A stretch of DNA of 64,000 bases from Arctopsyche grandis (GCF_051622035.1 NC_135364.1:19495001-19559000); one strand, 5' to 3'. Positions 26,501 through 36,960 are shown, counted from the stretch's first letter. The notes: generated by a model from the sequence alone, not told the origin. Made by a program: numbers and translations.

Positions 26501-29316
26501 CTAACAATTAATTGTTTTCATTCTTCAAGTAAAATAATGAAAAGCTAAAATGCTCGTCATATGATGTCAAACATTTTATAGAATTGTGTCTGATATCAGT
26601 CCATGTTTGGATTTCGAATACAATATTTACAAAAATAAATAATTTATAATAAATACAAAAGATATTAGATATATGTACATACAAATTAACTATGAGTAAA
26701 TAACAAATAACATACAAGAACAATTGTAGCATAATGAGACAATTTCAAAGAAAATCAATGACTACATAAAATGCAACATGAACAAAGACTATGAATAAGC
26801 AAACAAGATTATTAAAATTACATAAAAAAAACGATTACGACAGTTATTATCATCTTGTAAAAGTAACAGTCCACAAGTGTGGACAGAAGATTAAGCACGG
26901 CTGAAGACCGTGACCGCGAATAATTACATATTCAATCGACCACTAAACATTGCAAAGAAAAATTTGCAATGCGAAAAGATAGATAGATAGATAAGCAGCT
27001 TCGTGACGAGAAAAAAATCCCAACAATATACGTATGTGTACGTAATGACACAAAAAAACACAGAAGCAGAACACGTGTGAAAGCATAACACAGTTCATAG
27101 AGTAAACAAAATTGCGAATGCAATTGCATATAAATTACATCACGGTGCAATAACTTATGTTACTTTCGCTAGCTAAGAATAGATTGACTATATTGCAGAT
27201 GTTGTAATTCTACGTCATACCGACTTAATATCCAGAATGAAGGGAAAATAAATAATGTCGTTAAAATTGCTCATTACTCAAACCGTGGCATCTATCATAT
27301 TAAAGGGACTGCCTACGTCAAATCCCATTAGATTTACAACAAAAAAGACACAGGCAAAAAAGAAACAATGAGTGGACACTTTTCAGCTCAATCTCATTAT
27401 TCATTGCCTCCAAATGGCCATGTTGGATTTTTTGCCGGTGCTGGGGTTAGATTACATTAGATTATGCTAGGTCGTGTTTGGTTACATTATCATATTATAT
27501 TTTTCTACGCCATTGCTTTATCAAAATAATAAAATATTCATTCTATAAGAAAAATTTACATTGCAACTAAATTTAGAATAATTGAACATAAATTGCAGTA
27601 CAATACGTATCATGAGCTATTATTATTTACACACACCACTTTTTTATAATTTAATCCTACTCAATTAAGCTGGATTGAATTGTATAGGTACATTGAACAT
27701 TGGAAAGAGCTGAATTTGTTGAATTTCAATGCAACTACATAGGACTAACAATAGTGCGTATGACGTCACAACATTTAACAATCTGCATGGCATAGCAGAG
27801 ATACATAAATGAAACCATAGGCATTTAAGGGCAACCGGGGCACTGCCCCACACACATTTATCCCAACCAAAAAAATAAAATAAATCTTGTATACATATTG
27901 TTGGTGTCTCGTTAAGAGTCAACATTTGTTTGTTTATCCCGCTCACCGATTCGTAATTTAGTTCGGGACAGTCGCCTATCTGCCGTGGTCCCGTGGTCAC
28001 CAGCTTCAGTTTACCTGCTACCCTGGCACTTGCGAGTGGTACTGTGTGTAGAGTGTAGATCAGTCGAGACAGGGAAAAAAGATCCGTATTTCCGTATACA
28101 GAAGGTCGCTTTTAGTTGGCCGCGTAAAGGCCTCTTTGGGGTAGAATACTTCTTACAATTCCAAATATATACGACACCGTCAACGTTTTTGACATATCAA
28201 CTATATTTTGCAAGGTATGCTTAAATTGTCAATCACAATATGACAATTTTATCATTAAATATTTCTTATTAATCACATTTTTGCTTTTTCAGAACACATA
28301 ATGAACGAAGTCAATAATTTGTTTTTAAAAAATAATTTTCATTGCACAAAATATTATTAAAAATATATTAAGTTCATTTTTTTGGAAGAAAATAAATATG
28401 TCACCTCTTTTTAAATCACAAACCGCCCCTGTAAGAAACTAATACATAAAATGTATGTTTTGGAGTAACGAATTAGTCAAACATATTTTCTCAGTTTGAC
28501 CTCAACATAAGAAAAACACAAAGATAGAAACAGTGCTTCTCAGATCTGCTTACATTATATATTGGTGAATCACTCTGGTTAGTAATTCAATGTTCGCGTA
28601 CATTATTGAGTAGAAAACAAATAAATGCAAAACAAAGTCGGAATCGCCAATTTTTTACAAGCTATTTTAACGACTCCGATTCCAGCCAAAGAGCCACGAC
28701 TCCACAACTCCGACTAAGTCCTGTCTTTTAATATACATAGAACAAACACATATTTGCAACAGTTTGTAAAAGGGAAGGTGGTAGACGAAATTAGGAAAAT
28801 GTGCAGAGTGAGATGGATGATAGTTGCGCAAAACAGTGTGTTGGAGAGGCCTTCATCCAGCAGTGGTTGGTGAATGGCTGTAGATGACGATGGTGATGTA
28901 AAGTCAATTCATCAAGATGTATACATATCCGAGCTATCAACACTAGTATGTATGTATGTAGAAATCAATTGAAATAAGAATCCAATACTAAGTTTTCTTT
29001 GTCGCCAGTTTATTTCTCATTGCTCAAATGACCCATGGCTACTTAAAATCAACAATCAAACTCCTTAATAGGAAACCTAGCTTAATCAACGATGACCCAC
29101 TTAATTATTTGAAAAACGCTTTTGTCTCCACCACAATTAGCAGCTTACCTTCACGTACCACCTGGACAAAGACTTGGGTTTCCTGGGCTTGGAGAGTTGC
29201 CCACCGCTCTGGAGCTTGATGTGTCCACACTTTTGGGCCAGCTGCTTCGTCTTTTCGGTCAGGCTGTGATAAAAATCAGCACCGGCGTGGGTGCAATTGG
29301 AAGTCCACAACAACAT
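5545..29316 (-). CDS. Rgl: Ral guanine-nucleotide exchange factor, RalGDS/RGL family
   Basis: Activates Ral GTPases downstream of Ras in the cytoplasm and at membranes (family knowledge). Coding exons in order: 29316-29149, 20042-19938, 18473-18205, 7546-7411, 7331-7140, 7067-5765 and 5681-5545. All junctions are GT-AG with matching phase, giving 769 residues, within the family's usual range. Domains: REM (RasGEF N) about 92-225; catalytic CDC25-like RasGEF about 265-510, with AEQLTRMDM, CLGAIWSRRDK and NFSSLKAIISGLQSN; a Ser/Asn-rich linker; and a Ras-association domain about 645-769 ending in NFILRPKK. The start ATG at 29316 opens MLLWTSNCTHAG and is preceded in frame by a TGA. Intron sizes are about 9.1, 1.5, 10.7, 0.08, 0.07 and 0.08 kb. 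Domain exons are certain. The first two exons are less so, and other promoters and first exons could exist. Confidence 0.92.
7915..8240 (-). mobile_element. 3' end of a LINE (3' UTR with terminal stem-loop)
   Basis: Read on the minus strand, it matches the 3' UTR of the LINE at 63118-63669: GGGCCTCACGGGGATGTTTT here against a near-identical stretch there. It ends in a 12-bp stem, GACCATTGTGGC at 7931-7942 pairing with 7964-7975, around a 21-base loop, followed by a TTAAATAAATAAA tail. No coding part remains. It is nested in an Rgl intron. Confidence 0.7.
8376..8759. mobile_element. Foldback (palindromic) element, copy 1
   Basis: A 384-bp, almost perfect palindrome: each arm of about 190 bp reads the same on opposite strands, with a central spacer near 8565-8580 (CTGCGCGCGCACATTA). 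The ends are GGGTCTACGTGACGAGCC and GGCTCGTCACGGAGACC. It is flanked by a 9-bp direct repeat, GTACTATGT, at 8367-8375 and 8760-8768. It has no coding capacity. A 9-bp duplication with long inverted repeats fits Mutator-like or related foldback elements; the superfamily is an inference. Confidence 0.88.
8890..9309 (+). other. Open frame of 139 codons, probably not a gene
   Basis: The frame starts MMMFACETSFHILREKYYTC and ends at 9309. It has no recognisable domain, no signal peptide and no clear splice context. Local base composition is somewhat less AT-rich than its surroundings and includes TGACGTCGCG, so the stretch may be regulatory. It lies in an Rgl intron on the opposite strand. I do not assign a function. 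Confidence 0.15.
9613..9985. mobile_element. MITE, GGTGCAAACGATCG family, copy 1
   Basis: Inverted repeats of about 45 bp start GGGTTCGGTGCAAACGATCG and run through GCGCCAGACAGACTGAACCA; the right end mirrors them. The 8-bp duplication ATGTGTAT flanks the element (9605-9612, 9986-9993). The interior has no open frame. The 12622 copy is closely similar throughout. Confidence 0.85.
11421..11918. repeat. Dispersed repeat of about 500 bp, copy 1
   Basis: The sequence from TAGTATGAATAAAG to GTACACTGCTGG recurs in inverted orientation at 62755-63850, where a LINE interrupts it. Shorter pieces are at 18868-18960 and 33955-34045. Shared landmarks are TGACGTCACG-like and TATTGTGACAATATTG motifs and GGGTGCAC. 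There is no open frame. It is probably a non-autonomous DNA element, but its ends and target duplication are not clear. Confidence 0.65.
12345..12605. mobile_element. MITE-like repeat, GCGGCACGGGACACGT family
   Basis: It starts with GCGGCACGGGACACGT and carries TTCTTCAAATATGGGAATC, GATCACTGTCAAACG and CGAAGGGACGCG-type motifs. These are shared with 30830-31105 and 40335-40680 (both inverted), with 17633-17923, and with a scrap at 44650-44740. It lies directly beside the MITE at 12622. Copies differ strongly, so this is an old family. Confidence 0.6.
12622..13004. mobile_element. MITE, GGTGCAAACGATCG family, copy 2
   Basis: Same structure as the copy at 9613, with ends GGGTTTGGTGCAAACGATCG and its mirror. 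A perfect 9-bp duplication, CTTTAGTAC, flanks it (12613-12621 and 13005-13013), which fixes the ends. No coding content. Confidence 0.88.
13925..14045. repeat. Short tandem array
   Basis: Irregular repeats of GGATCAGTGTGGATGTGAAA and shortened forms (TTGGATCA, GTGTGGATCA) occur four or five times just before a LINE fragment. It looks like local slippage duplication. Confidence 0.6.
14046..14430 (+). pseudogene. C-terminal fragment of an RTE-type/endonuclease-RT LINE
   Basis: Pieces in shifting frames give AGHVARSIDESWTKEVLEWY, then GRPQARWVDEIRKI, then RWMRFAQNRDEWKRVGKVFI and QQWM. This is the characteristic C-terminus of insect endonuclease-reverse transcriptase LINEs (domesticated-looking annotations of these are common in databases). 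Several stops and frame changes make it inactive. The AT-rich tail follows. A shorter piece of the same family is at 28775-28900. Confidence 0.75.
17225..18000 (+). repeat. Dispersed repeat of about 500 bp with B-box-like motif, copy 1
   Basis: It contains GTGTTCGATCCGCACGCGGT, whose GTTCGATCC matches a polymerase III B box. After that come a TAATTAATTAATTAA run, TCAGAGACTTATT and GTGACGTACATG, and it ends in AGACAGACACACAGAATAGC with a TA-rich tail. Copies are at 41330-41805 (inverted) and 59390-59945. A MITE (17633-17923) splits this copy. No A box was found with confidence, so its SINE nature is only a possibility. Confidence 0.6.
17633..17923. mobile_element. PIF/Harbinger-like MITE with TTA duplication
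   Basis: A 291-bp element with 23-bp inverted ends: GGGCGAAAACACACAACGGT on the left and the mirror of GGGCGAAAACACACAGCGGT on the right. TTA is duplicated at both borders (17630-17632, 17924-17926). The unoccupied equivalent site at about 59611-59635 has one TTA in the same flanking sequence (CGACTATTA...CGGCGAGCG). TWA duplications are typical of PIF/Harbinger. No coding capacity. Confidence 0.85.
18957..19347 (-). mobile_element. tRNA-derived SINE, near full length
   Basis: On the minus strand it starts CCAGCAGCATAGCTCG (A-box region) and has the B box GGGTTCGATCCC. It continues through the body with GGTCAGACTTGGATATTTGT and CTGATTTCATTGTCGAAACG to TTGGCCAGGAAGGCGCATTG. It ends in an AAATAAATAAATA tail that truncates the 3' stem-loop. 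It lies in the 1.5-kb Rgl intron, in sense with the gene. Confidence 0.85.
20941..21548. mobile_element. piggyBac-like MITE, copy 1
   Basis: Preceded by TTAA (20937-20940), it begins CCCTTTGAATGCTGATCAAC and ends GACGTCAGCACTCGAAGGG, so the two ends are imperfect inverted repeats. The right-hand TTAA is decayed to TAAA. A second copy in opposite orientation is at 37863-38482. CCC ends and a TTAA target are hallmarks of piggyBac-type transposons; assignment is by these features only. No transposase frame is present. Confidence 0.75.
21549..23393. other. Intron stretch without recognised features
   Basis: AT-rich DNA inside the 9-kb Rgl intron. Open frames here are short and biased toward Lys, Asn and Ile. 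Simple CATACATACATA runs are present. No exon, RNA gene or repeat could be supported. Confidence 0.5.
23394..23784. mobile_element. Foldback (palindromic) element, copy 2
   Basis: Same family and structure as 8376-8759: arms of about 190 bp beginning GGTCTCCGTGACGGGCCGGA, a centre near 23580-23595 (TTAATGTACGCGCGCAGAAT), and mirrored ends. The flanking 9-bp direct repeat is AATTAATCC (23385-23393 and 23785-23793). The centre is in opposite orientation to copy 1. No coding content. Confidence 0.88.
24125..24445. promoter_or_regulatory. GC-rich island in Rgl intron
   Basis: About 300 bp of clearly GC-richer sequence (GGTGGGGCGGACC, GTGGGGTGGGAGTGGG, CCACCCACTAATTTTCCCCC) in otherwise AT-rich intron. 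It includes GGTGGCAACCCTGTCAGCGC. No exon with good splice signals was recognised. It may be an alternative Rgl promoter or an enhancer. The call rests only on base composition. Confidence 0.3.
26130..26345 (+). pseudogene. 3' end of a LINE: last ORF codons and stem-loop tail
   Basis: The frame ending SSPVAKGIKLLSRISISLGL before the stop at 26201-26203 resembles the C-terminus of the LINE at 63.5 kb (RMAPIPRAIRLLNEI). After an AT-rich 3' UTR comes a terminal stem: GCCAGTGAC pairs with GTCACTATGGC around a loop of about 21 bases, then AAAATTGTAATTAATAAATA. It is related to the tail of the SINE at 30384. Confidence 0.55.
28775..28900 (+). pseudogene. Short LINE C-terminal fragment
   Basis: GTAGACGAAATTAGGAAAAT and TTCATCCAGCAGTGGTTGGT match the 14046-14430 fragment, with an internal deletion. 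It is a dead remnant in the Rgl intron. A still weaker trace of the same tail (TTCATCCAGTAGTAGATGAT) is near 42080-42105. Confidence 0.6.
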
Positions 29317-30383
29317 GGCCGCTTCTGCGGATGGCCGAACCCTTTTCGTCGTGCACGCTCAACCATACATCCTGGATAAGACGCAATCGTCTCGAATTAT
29401 TCACGCCTAGTTTCCGTGCTACATCGAAAGAATGGCCAGTGACAAAACGATACTTTGCGAGCTCGGTTTCCCACGATTATAACAAAGAAATGTGCAACGG
29501 AAGGACTACATGTACTACGTCACATGCTTGCACGTGCACGTGTTAAGTGCACTTCGAGCTGCATACAAATTCGAAAGGACGATGATTCTAAACCCCGACG
29601 CGGAGTCTGTGTGAGGTGCCAAAGAGTTCATTATCATAGCGACAATAGCATTAACTTAAATATTCATTTCAGCGTAGAATAACATATATTCATGAGGGCA
29701 GACATAAGCGGTATCTGAGACTATCTCCACACATCAATACCAAATACGAATATCATTGACGCTTTATAACAATAATGGCAGTCTCCTGTTAAGCTAAAAA
29801 TGTATGATATCCCTCACATGACCGTAATTAACGAAACTATTCTTAATCCCAATGATGTACACGACAATGGTAGTTCGTAAAACATCTTAATTTCCGAAAG
29901 AAATACTAAGCATAAGTTAAAAATACTACGTTTAAAACAAAATAACTTCAGCCCCGGTAAATTTCGGTTGGAGTTCGATTCATCCATAGCCACTTGAGGG
30001 CATGACCCAAGACGTCAATTGAATAGGAATTTAAATAGATTTACTCAAGGATGCGAGAATTTGGAAGTTATTTGAAGTATATACACATTCTTTTGGCAAG
30101 TTTAATATGGCAAAATTCAAAAAGAAAAATATACAGTATGACAACAAACAGACAAAAGGATTTGAAAATGCTTGGAGCAGCATTGTTACGACCGCGAACA
30201 AAACGTTACGTGCTAGAATGCTGAATAAAGAGACTGAAGGAGTGTATTATAGTACGTCTGCCTCCAGATTATCAGTTTCAAAAAAGATGCTTGCATCACT
30301 TCGGATATATAATATTAAAAAATATATACGAAAATTATTTTGGGGGACGATCTAAAACAACGTCAAACAATTTCAATATCAAT
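29317..30383. other. Region upstream of first Rgl coding exon
   Basis: This presumably contains the Rgl 5' UTR and promoter on the minus strand. The 100 bases above the ATG remain moderately GC-rich (GCACGACGAAAAGGG on the minus strand). No TATA box or clear initiator could be chosen. Further away the DNA is AT-rich, without a recognised feature. Confidence 0.4.
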
Positions 30384-30762
30384 AGCCAGCAGCATAGCTC
30401 GGTGTCTGCGTTAATGCTAACCACCGAGAGGTTCGCGGGTTCAAACCCTGGGTCGACCTCGATTGAAAAGAACTTATTCGGAGTATTTCTGCAGTGCTGC
30501 TGGTCAGACTTGGATATTTGTGACTCTAAGACGATAGTTTTCTAACAGGGTTTGCCTACTTGTGATTTCATTGTGGAAACAGTTCCTCATAAAATTTTCA
30601 AAACCATCCTACCTACTATTTTTTACCACTATTTTAATATGATTTCAAATTTATAAATGTACATGTTTAATACCATAGGTTTTGCTCAGTGGTAAAACTC
30701 GTAATGGCATCATGGTAAAATACATGTATACTATGTATTTTTAATAAAATTTGAACTAGGCG
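30384..30762 (+). mobile_element. tRNA-derived SINE, variant 3' tail
   Basis: The head AGCCAGCAGCATAGCTCGG, the B box GGGTTCAAACCC and the body match the other SINE copies. The 3' part differs: from about 30665 it has ACCATAGGTTTTGCTCAGTG, then CGTAATGGCATCATGGTAAA and an AATAAAAT tail. This ending resembles the LINE tail at 26.3 kb and not the GGCCAGGAAGG hairpin of the 56-kb SINE. Confidence 0.8.
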
Positions 30763-30829
30763 TAGAGGAATTTATTAATTAGTTACTTAATCAAAGACTA
30801 TATATGTAGCTCTTAAGATAAAGACACAC

Positions 30830-31105
30830 AGAGAGGTAGTACGGGGCACGCGTTTTTTTTAGATAGATTTGCACTTGCAATAAAATACTAGACGTACTCC
30901 GGTACGCTAAAACTGTACCGCCGCGTCCCTTCGCAAGCCTCACCCCCTGGATTATTTTCGGTGATATTATATCATTGTATTGACAAACGTTTGACAGTGA
31001 TCGATAGTGGTGGTTCCCATGTTTGAAGAAATTTAGGAATTTTCAAAATAATAAGATATGCCTCTCACCGCTGCGCTTGAGACCATGTACACGTCCCGTG
31101 CCGCA
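30830..31105. mobile_element. MITE-like repeat, GCGGCACGGGACACGT family
   Basis: Inverted relative to the copy at 12345. It carries the mirrored ends ACGGGGCACGCG and CACGTCCCGTGCCG and the internal GATCGATAGTGGTGGTTCCC. It lies just past the 30.4-kb SINE. Divergence from other copies suggests age. Confidence 0.6.
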
Positions 31106-34100
31106 AGTTTTGTAAATGAAACTTTTAGTTCTAACTGAAAAGATGCTCATAGCCAAATCGGTATACTCCAGCAAGTATAATTATAATTCTAATTGTAATA
31201 TAAACGACCCATCCCGAACATTAAAAAACTTGTACCAAATACAATAATCGTTAAATCGAACGATATACATAATTTTACTTGCATACACGGATAATAAGAC
31301 AAGTGCATTATCACGCAATGATAAACAGAAAAGATTGCACTTGAAAGTGGTACCTGGTGCACGTAAACGATACCAGTATCATACACGAAACTGTACGAAA
31401 TGCAAATATAAATAAATATTGCACAAATGTATTTACGCTAGCGACCTTTGCGTGCAAAATGCAAATGGTTTCCTCGTCGTCAGTGCAATTAAAAAATTGT
31501 TCAGCGGATTTACTATATTATCGTCAATATTTACATACCAGAGCTGACATAACTTGGCCAACCTCGAATAAATAAGGAAAAAAAACGAAAGTGCAAAACC
31601 GCTCGAATTTGAAGTACACATGTATGAATAATAATTAGCATACTGTGATAAACAACTCATCTTACAAATCGTTCTACTCGAATGAATACAACTTTATTAT
31701 AAGTAAATAATTATAATTGCTTGGTTACCGACGCAAATAGACAAATTAAAACAACATTGAAATGCGTGGAATTTTCTGTAAAGATTTTTCTTCTCAAAAG
31801 GCGACTTAAATTCAGAAACAACTTGAAATTAATGACTTTTTACAACAGTATAAACGCTATATTTCAAGAGCTTAAATAAACGATAAATCACGTCCAAAAA
31901 AATTACAAAAGAATAAAACATTGTTCGACTATATAGTTAGTAATTAATTCACGTTACATAATTATTTTTGCTATAAAATATTTTATAAAAATATAAAAAG
32001 TAATTGATATTTAAATTATTATTTAAAAATAATTAGCTATAAATATGATTAAAATAAAAATAAAAAGAGATTAAATTTAGTAAGCGTACATATTAGTGAA
32101 TGTACATATATACATATGTAGAATATTAACATAAATGCAATAATACATAATAATTACAAGAACAAAAGCCAAATTAGAACATTTGAATAAATCTACAATT
32201 TCAAATACATATTAACGACCATTAAAAAATTTTCAATATAAAAATAACGACCCCTCACACAAGACCGAGTCTTAAATGCGCGAAAATTAAAATATATTTA
32301 AAAAAAAAAATAGACGCATCTGGGCCATTCAATCGTCGTAGTGAAACACCTAAGCAATATTAGTGATATAAAATATATAATAACAGTTCAAAAACACAAA
32401 CACACGCGAATTGGTGGCGCGAAACGTGCTGCTAGTACTGACGCCAATCCGACACTGAACCCTTCCCCGTCTACAACAGGGTGATTCAAAACGGACCACA
32501 ATCGATATACCGGGTGTTCGGCCTATTCCGAAGAAGGTCTCACGTCGAATGACTCTCACGATTAGTCGGAAAAGCGCGAGAAAATTGCGTGAAAATTGCA
32601 TTACTCATATCGCACATTCGCCTATTATAAACAGTAGTAGGGGGTGGTACCTACTCCACATATGTAATATATAATCACTTTCGATATGAAAGGTGCATAT
32701 TGATTGAGTTTCGCCTAATGGAACTAACATTCGCCAATATGAATGCAAATTCGTAAAATTTAAAATTGCCATCGACCTAACCATCGATCATCAATTTTGA
32801 CAAAATCATTTTGGGCATCTCAAGGGGCGCAAAATATATTTATTTTTGTTTTGATGATTCACCGAAATATAAATAAGACAATTTTAAAATGTATTTTGTC
32901 AAGAATGTTCACTTCACTGGACAGTAAAAAATTGCGTCGCTGTCGATTTTTTTCTTTTAATCTCTTAATAAATACATAATATATTTCTGATGTTTTCTTT
33001 TATTTGCCAAAACAACGGAACTTAAGTACCCTTTAAATGCGTTTAAAACGATATATCGTTGTTTATGAAAACGGCGGGAATCGCTAACAAAGATCGTTTT
33101 TGACTTCACAATGATAGTATTTGAATACTTACTGTGTGCCAGTGCATCAGTGATATGATATATTTATATTAACTGAATATTGTGTTCAACACTTAAAAAT
33201 GTTAGCATTTCTCGCTAGGATTTTGAAAAACAGTTGATAAGTAGGCGAACAATTTTTTTTTTAACATTTTCATTGATATTATACAATTTTTACAAGCTTT
33301 TTATTATCACTGACTGTGTATGTGGGGCGCAATATTTGTGAGCTGATTATGAACCACTTCCACTCATCCGATTGCTGGGATATTTTAACGTCATGCGGAG
33401 GTTAGCTCTAATTAAAGTAAGCAAAACTCTACGACATAACGCCAGAAGAATTTAATCATAAACGAAACCATAAAAATTTCATCAGAATCAACTGTCAGAT
33501 CGACGTGATGACAGCTGGCTATCAGATGCGCCTGCTCGCCGACCTGTTACATAGTTTAACAGTTATTGATTAATTGGAACAACGACGCTGCAAGATTATT
33601 TGATAGCTATTTTCCAATATTACTCGTATTTTACCATATAATATTACAAATAACATATATATATTTTTTTACATTTATTTTACTTAAGCTTTTTAAGTTA
33701 ATTACTAAAAGAAGTTAAACAGTTATTTTTGCAAACAAATATCTGTAACTGGAGACACTATGACGGATCCTGCAAAAGACATTTTTTCAAATGCAATTTT
33801 CGGATTAAATCGGCAAAAATACAAAACTTCATCGTTAAATATTATAATTTTGAGTTTTAAAATATCGTTCATAGTTAAAGAAAGTACATATGTATTGTGG
33901 TTATTGGACAGCAAATAGCACAAGCTTTTCTTCTCGAGAATTGTTGTAAAATGTACAAAAGAATATTTTCCGTGCTAGCTGGTTACGTGCAGTTGCCGGT
34001 ACGTGCTAGTATGAATAGATCTTTATACGGTATTGTGAACTTTTATTGCCTTATCTTCTTGCAGACAAGTTAAGAAACAACTACAACGAATGGATTTGCT

Positions 34101-36060
34101 AGACTTGTCTGCAGATAAATATCTACGTCAATGGCCACCTTTAATGATAGCTAAGTGCAAGTACTCACAAGCGTAAACAGAATATGCGTATGCTTTATTG
34201 TGAATCATTGAAATTACATACTTCAGATTTATTAACTTAATCTTTAATAAGGAAAATCTTTGATCATACTAGGTTAAGTGTTTATCGTCAAATAGTATAC
34301 GAGGATAACATTAACGCTCTGTGATCAAAAAATACAATGAATGCAAATACTACGAACCATATAACCAAGTAATGATAAAATCAGAAGATCAGAACTTATC
34401 TCTCTTATTATACATGACGTAGTTAGAGTTGAAAAACTTCACATAACTACATACATTAACTTTAAGAAGATGACACGAGGCACACTTTTTTGCAATTCTT
34501 ACAGTTACCAAACTTTTGTATCGGACCTAGTTCACTGAGGATGGTAGAGTGCATTACCATCTGGCATCTAATAGTTCTAATTAAAAAGATGTAAACGAAC
34601 AATAAGTAGGCCTTCTCCATAGAAGACTAGTAACCTTAAAAAACAGGTCTGTTCTTACAATTAAGTTTACATCCATATGACGATTCTACAAAATGGCGAA
34701 TTTTCTACGCATTCTATAAAAATTTAAGATTTTAGCCCGAAATAACGAAAATATATATTATATGATTCATCTACAGACAAACATACATAAATGAAAATCG
34801 AATTTTTATTCCGAGAATTTATTAATAATTCATAAATATGTAAGTACATTACGGAAAATTGTTCGTTGCTAATTTCCGCCGATAGGTGAAGTAGGAAATT
34901 TTTGGTATATAGTTTTAAGCGGTTTGCGTCACGGATAAGGACGAGGTTGAGATATTAGATGTTGGAACATTATCCTAGAAACGAACCGGAAAATTCATGA
35001 AAAATTCAAAACCAGACTATTTAATTCGAAACTTTGCAAAAAGAACGTTCATGAAAACGTTCCACAATCATTTAATAAAAATTGCAGTGCGACAAAAAAA
35101 CCAACTCAAAAAATCGAGAAGTTTTCAAAAGATGTCCCATGTTACTGAAATTAAAATAGAAAATCATATCTTCAACAAAATTCATTTCTGAATTATTTCA
35201 ATATATTTTACCAGGCACATTATTACTTCATTATACATATGTACGTGTATTCTCTTGGGTAGCAATGGAATATCTCCAACATTTTCGTCACATCTAGCAT
35301 TACCACTTCATTTTTCTCAAACAATTTTCCGACACTTCTCATAATAAAAACTACAATCCCTACTTGGAGTAAACCAAATCGTATACAGCATTTTAGCAAT
35401 TCATAGTGACAAAACACGATGTCCAAAAACTTGAATTCACCATTATATACAGAAACAAACAAAATAAATCAAGTACTAGCACACAATCAATTTATGAACG
35501 TGATAAAATTTATAAAAATAAAATACAGGAATGAAATACATATGTATATAAAACCGCATTCAAGCGCTATCTGAAATTCGGTTATCACAAAGCATAATTA
35601 GTAAAAAATGAGTAATACTTCAACAATTATATAAATTCTACTCTCGTTCATTTTCGTGGGTTTTATAAAATCGCATCTGATACCGAATTTGATGAGATCA
35701 ACGAGTCCTATCTATAATATAAGTAATGTGGAGAAGATGACGCAATATGACCATGTACAGTGCCCAACCATTGTGTGTGGGTCGTCGAAGAAGACGACAA
35801 ACAAACCCAATTGTGATCTGAATGTCCGTCATAGAAGCAACACCTATTATTATATTTTTAGATGGTATGTAGCAGGAAAGTTTACCAAATTTGAAACTTT
35901 GTTTTCAATAACTGTTACGATATTAAAAAAAAACTAGGCATTTATGAAATGATCACACACCGGAATACGTGCAACCAGAATATACATACCGTAGTAAAGT
36001 TCAAGGAAAAACAACAGAAAAAGTTGCACTCCAAGTCTTGTAACGTAATATTTAGTTTCG
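31106..36060. other. AT-rich stretch without recognised gene
   Basis: I find no supported exon. About 32395-32600 is richer in CpG (GGTGGCGCGAAACGTG, GGTCTCACGTCGAATGAC) and could be a promoter or a decayed element. The piece at 33955-34045 belongs to the 500-bp dispersed repeat. The remaining open frames are short and low in complexity. Confidence 0.45.
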
Positions 36061-36064
36061 ATTC

Positions 36065-36960
36065 CAAAATTACAAATGATCAGGTGTAAAAAAAGCCTTC
36101 CAGACCCAAACTGCTCAAAATTTCACAATGGCAATTGTGGCGAACAATTACAAATCCTTATTCTCCATATTAAAAAAGGGACCGATTTTTTATTGCATGT
36201 GTTACAGTTCAAGTGTTCACTCCGGTTCGTTCATGAACATGCTAGTTTGATCATACACGAACTATTGGTTTTAGTTTAAGGACAACAGTCAAAAGCTATC
36301 TTCAAATAGACTCATTACAACTCATTAGACGCATTACAACGTTGCTATTGTTGCGTAGGTGTAGGTTCAGGATCCAAATTAAAGGACAGAGTCGCTTTAC
36401 AGCATTTATTCAACGATTCAGGAAGTCCACACGTAACCACCGCTCACTCCAGAATACATGACCTACCGTGTGTCCAACCTTATAAAGGACAAGTTGCCCA
36501 GCATGGCATCCCCAATCCGTTAGCGTGTCTATCGTCTAAGCACGTAAGTCTACCCGCACTCGCCCTGTTCTGTGAGATACCAGCGTATTCTTTGTTCGGG
36601 CACTTACTGAGTCCCGTCAGCCTAATCCGGGGTTTCTATTGTTCACCCACGAATGCAATTAGACAGTGAATACTCTCTCCCGTTACACTATAATTCCCGT
36701 TGAGAATACTTAAATTTATGCTTAATATTTTGCGCATAAACAAACTAGTTCGTTTGTCTTTTGTGTATACTAAAACTGGCCAGAGTGGTTCGTGTATGAA
36801 CAAACTATGTAAGATTTTCATGAACGAACGAAATGTACACTTGGACTGTAATATATACGAACCCAAAAGATTGCAAATCTCCAAAAAAAATTGGTAGTTT
36901 TCGTAAGTTTGAGCTATTGTACTTTTTACTAGCAACAGCACTTGAATCGTACGATGTATA
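36065..36960. repeat. Inverted repeat surrounding the solo LTR
   Basis: The sequences on either side of the LTR, about 36185-36280 and 36785-36860, are inverted copies of each other (GTTCGTTCATGAAC, CATACACGAAC). A further copy lies at about 10005-10110. This looks like a foldback element into which the LTR element was inserted. Confidence 0.5.
36349..36687 (-). mobile_element. Solo LTR of a retrotransposon
   Basis: On the minus strand this 339-bp unit begins TGTAACGGGAG and ends CCTACGCAACA, the TG...CA form of LTRs. A 4-bp duplication, CTAT, flanks it (36345-36348, 36688-36691). It contains CCTTTATAAGG as a likely TATA region and GAATAAATGC as a poly(A) signal. No internal retrotransposon region is present, so it is a solo LTR left by recombination. 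Gypsy-type is likely from the 4-bp duplication, but not proven. Confidence 0.85.

Noticed and set aside
29122-29379. Plus-strand frames of 63-85 codons
   Set aside because: They overlap the first Rgl coding exon on the opposite strand, whose length and phase fit the rest of the gene.
30384-30480. Possible tRNA gene (A box and B box)
   Set aside because: The motifs are followed by a shared SINE body and tail found in several copies, and no tRNA cloverleaf with paired acceptor ends can be formed.
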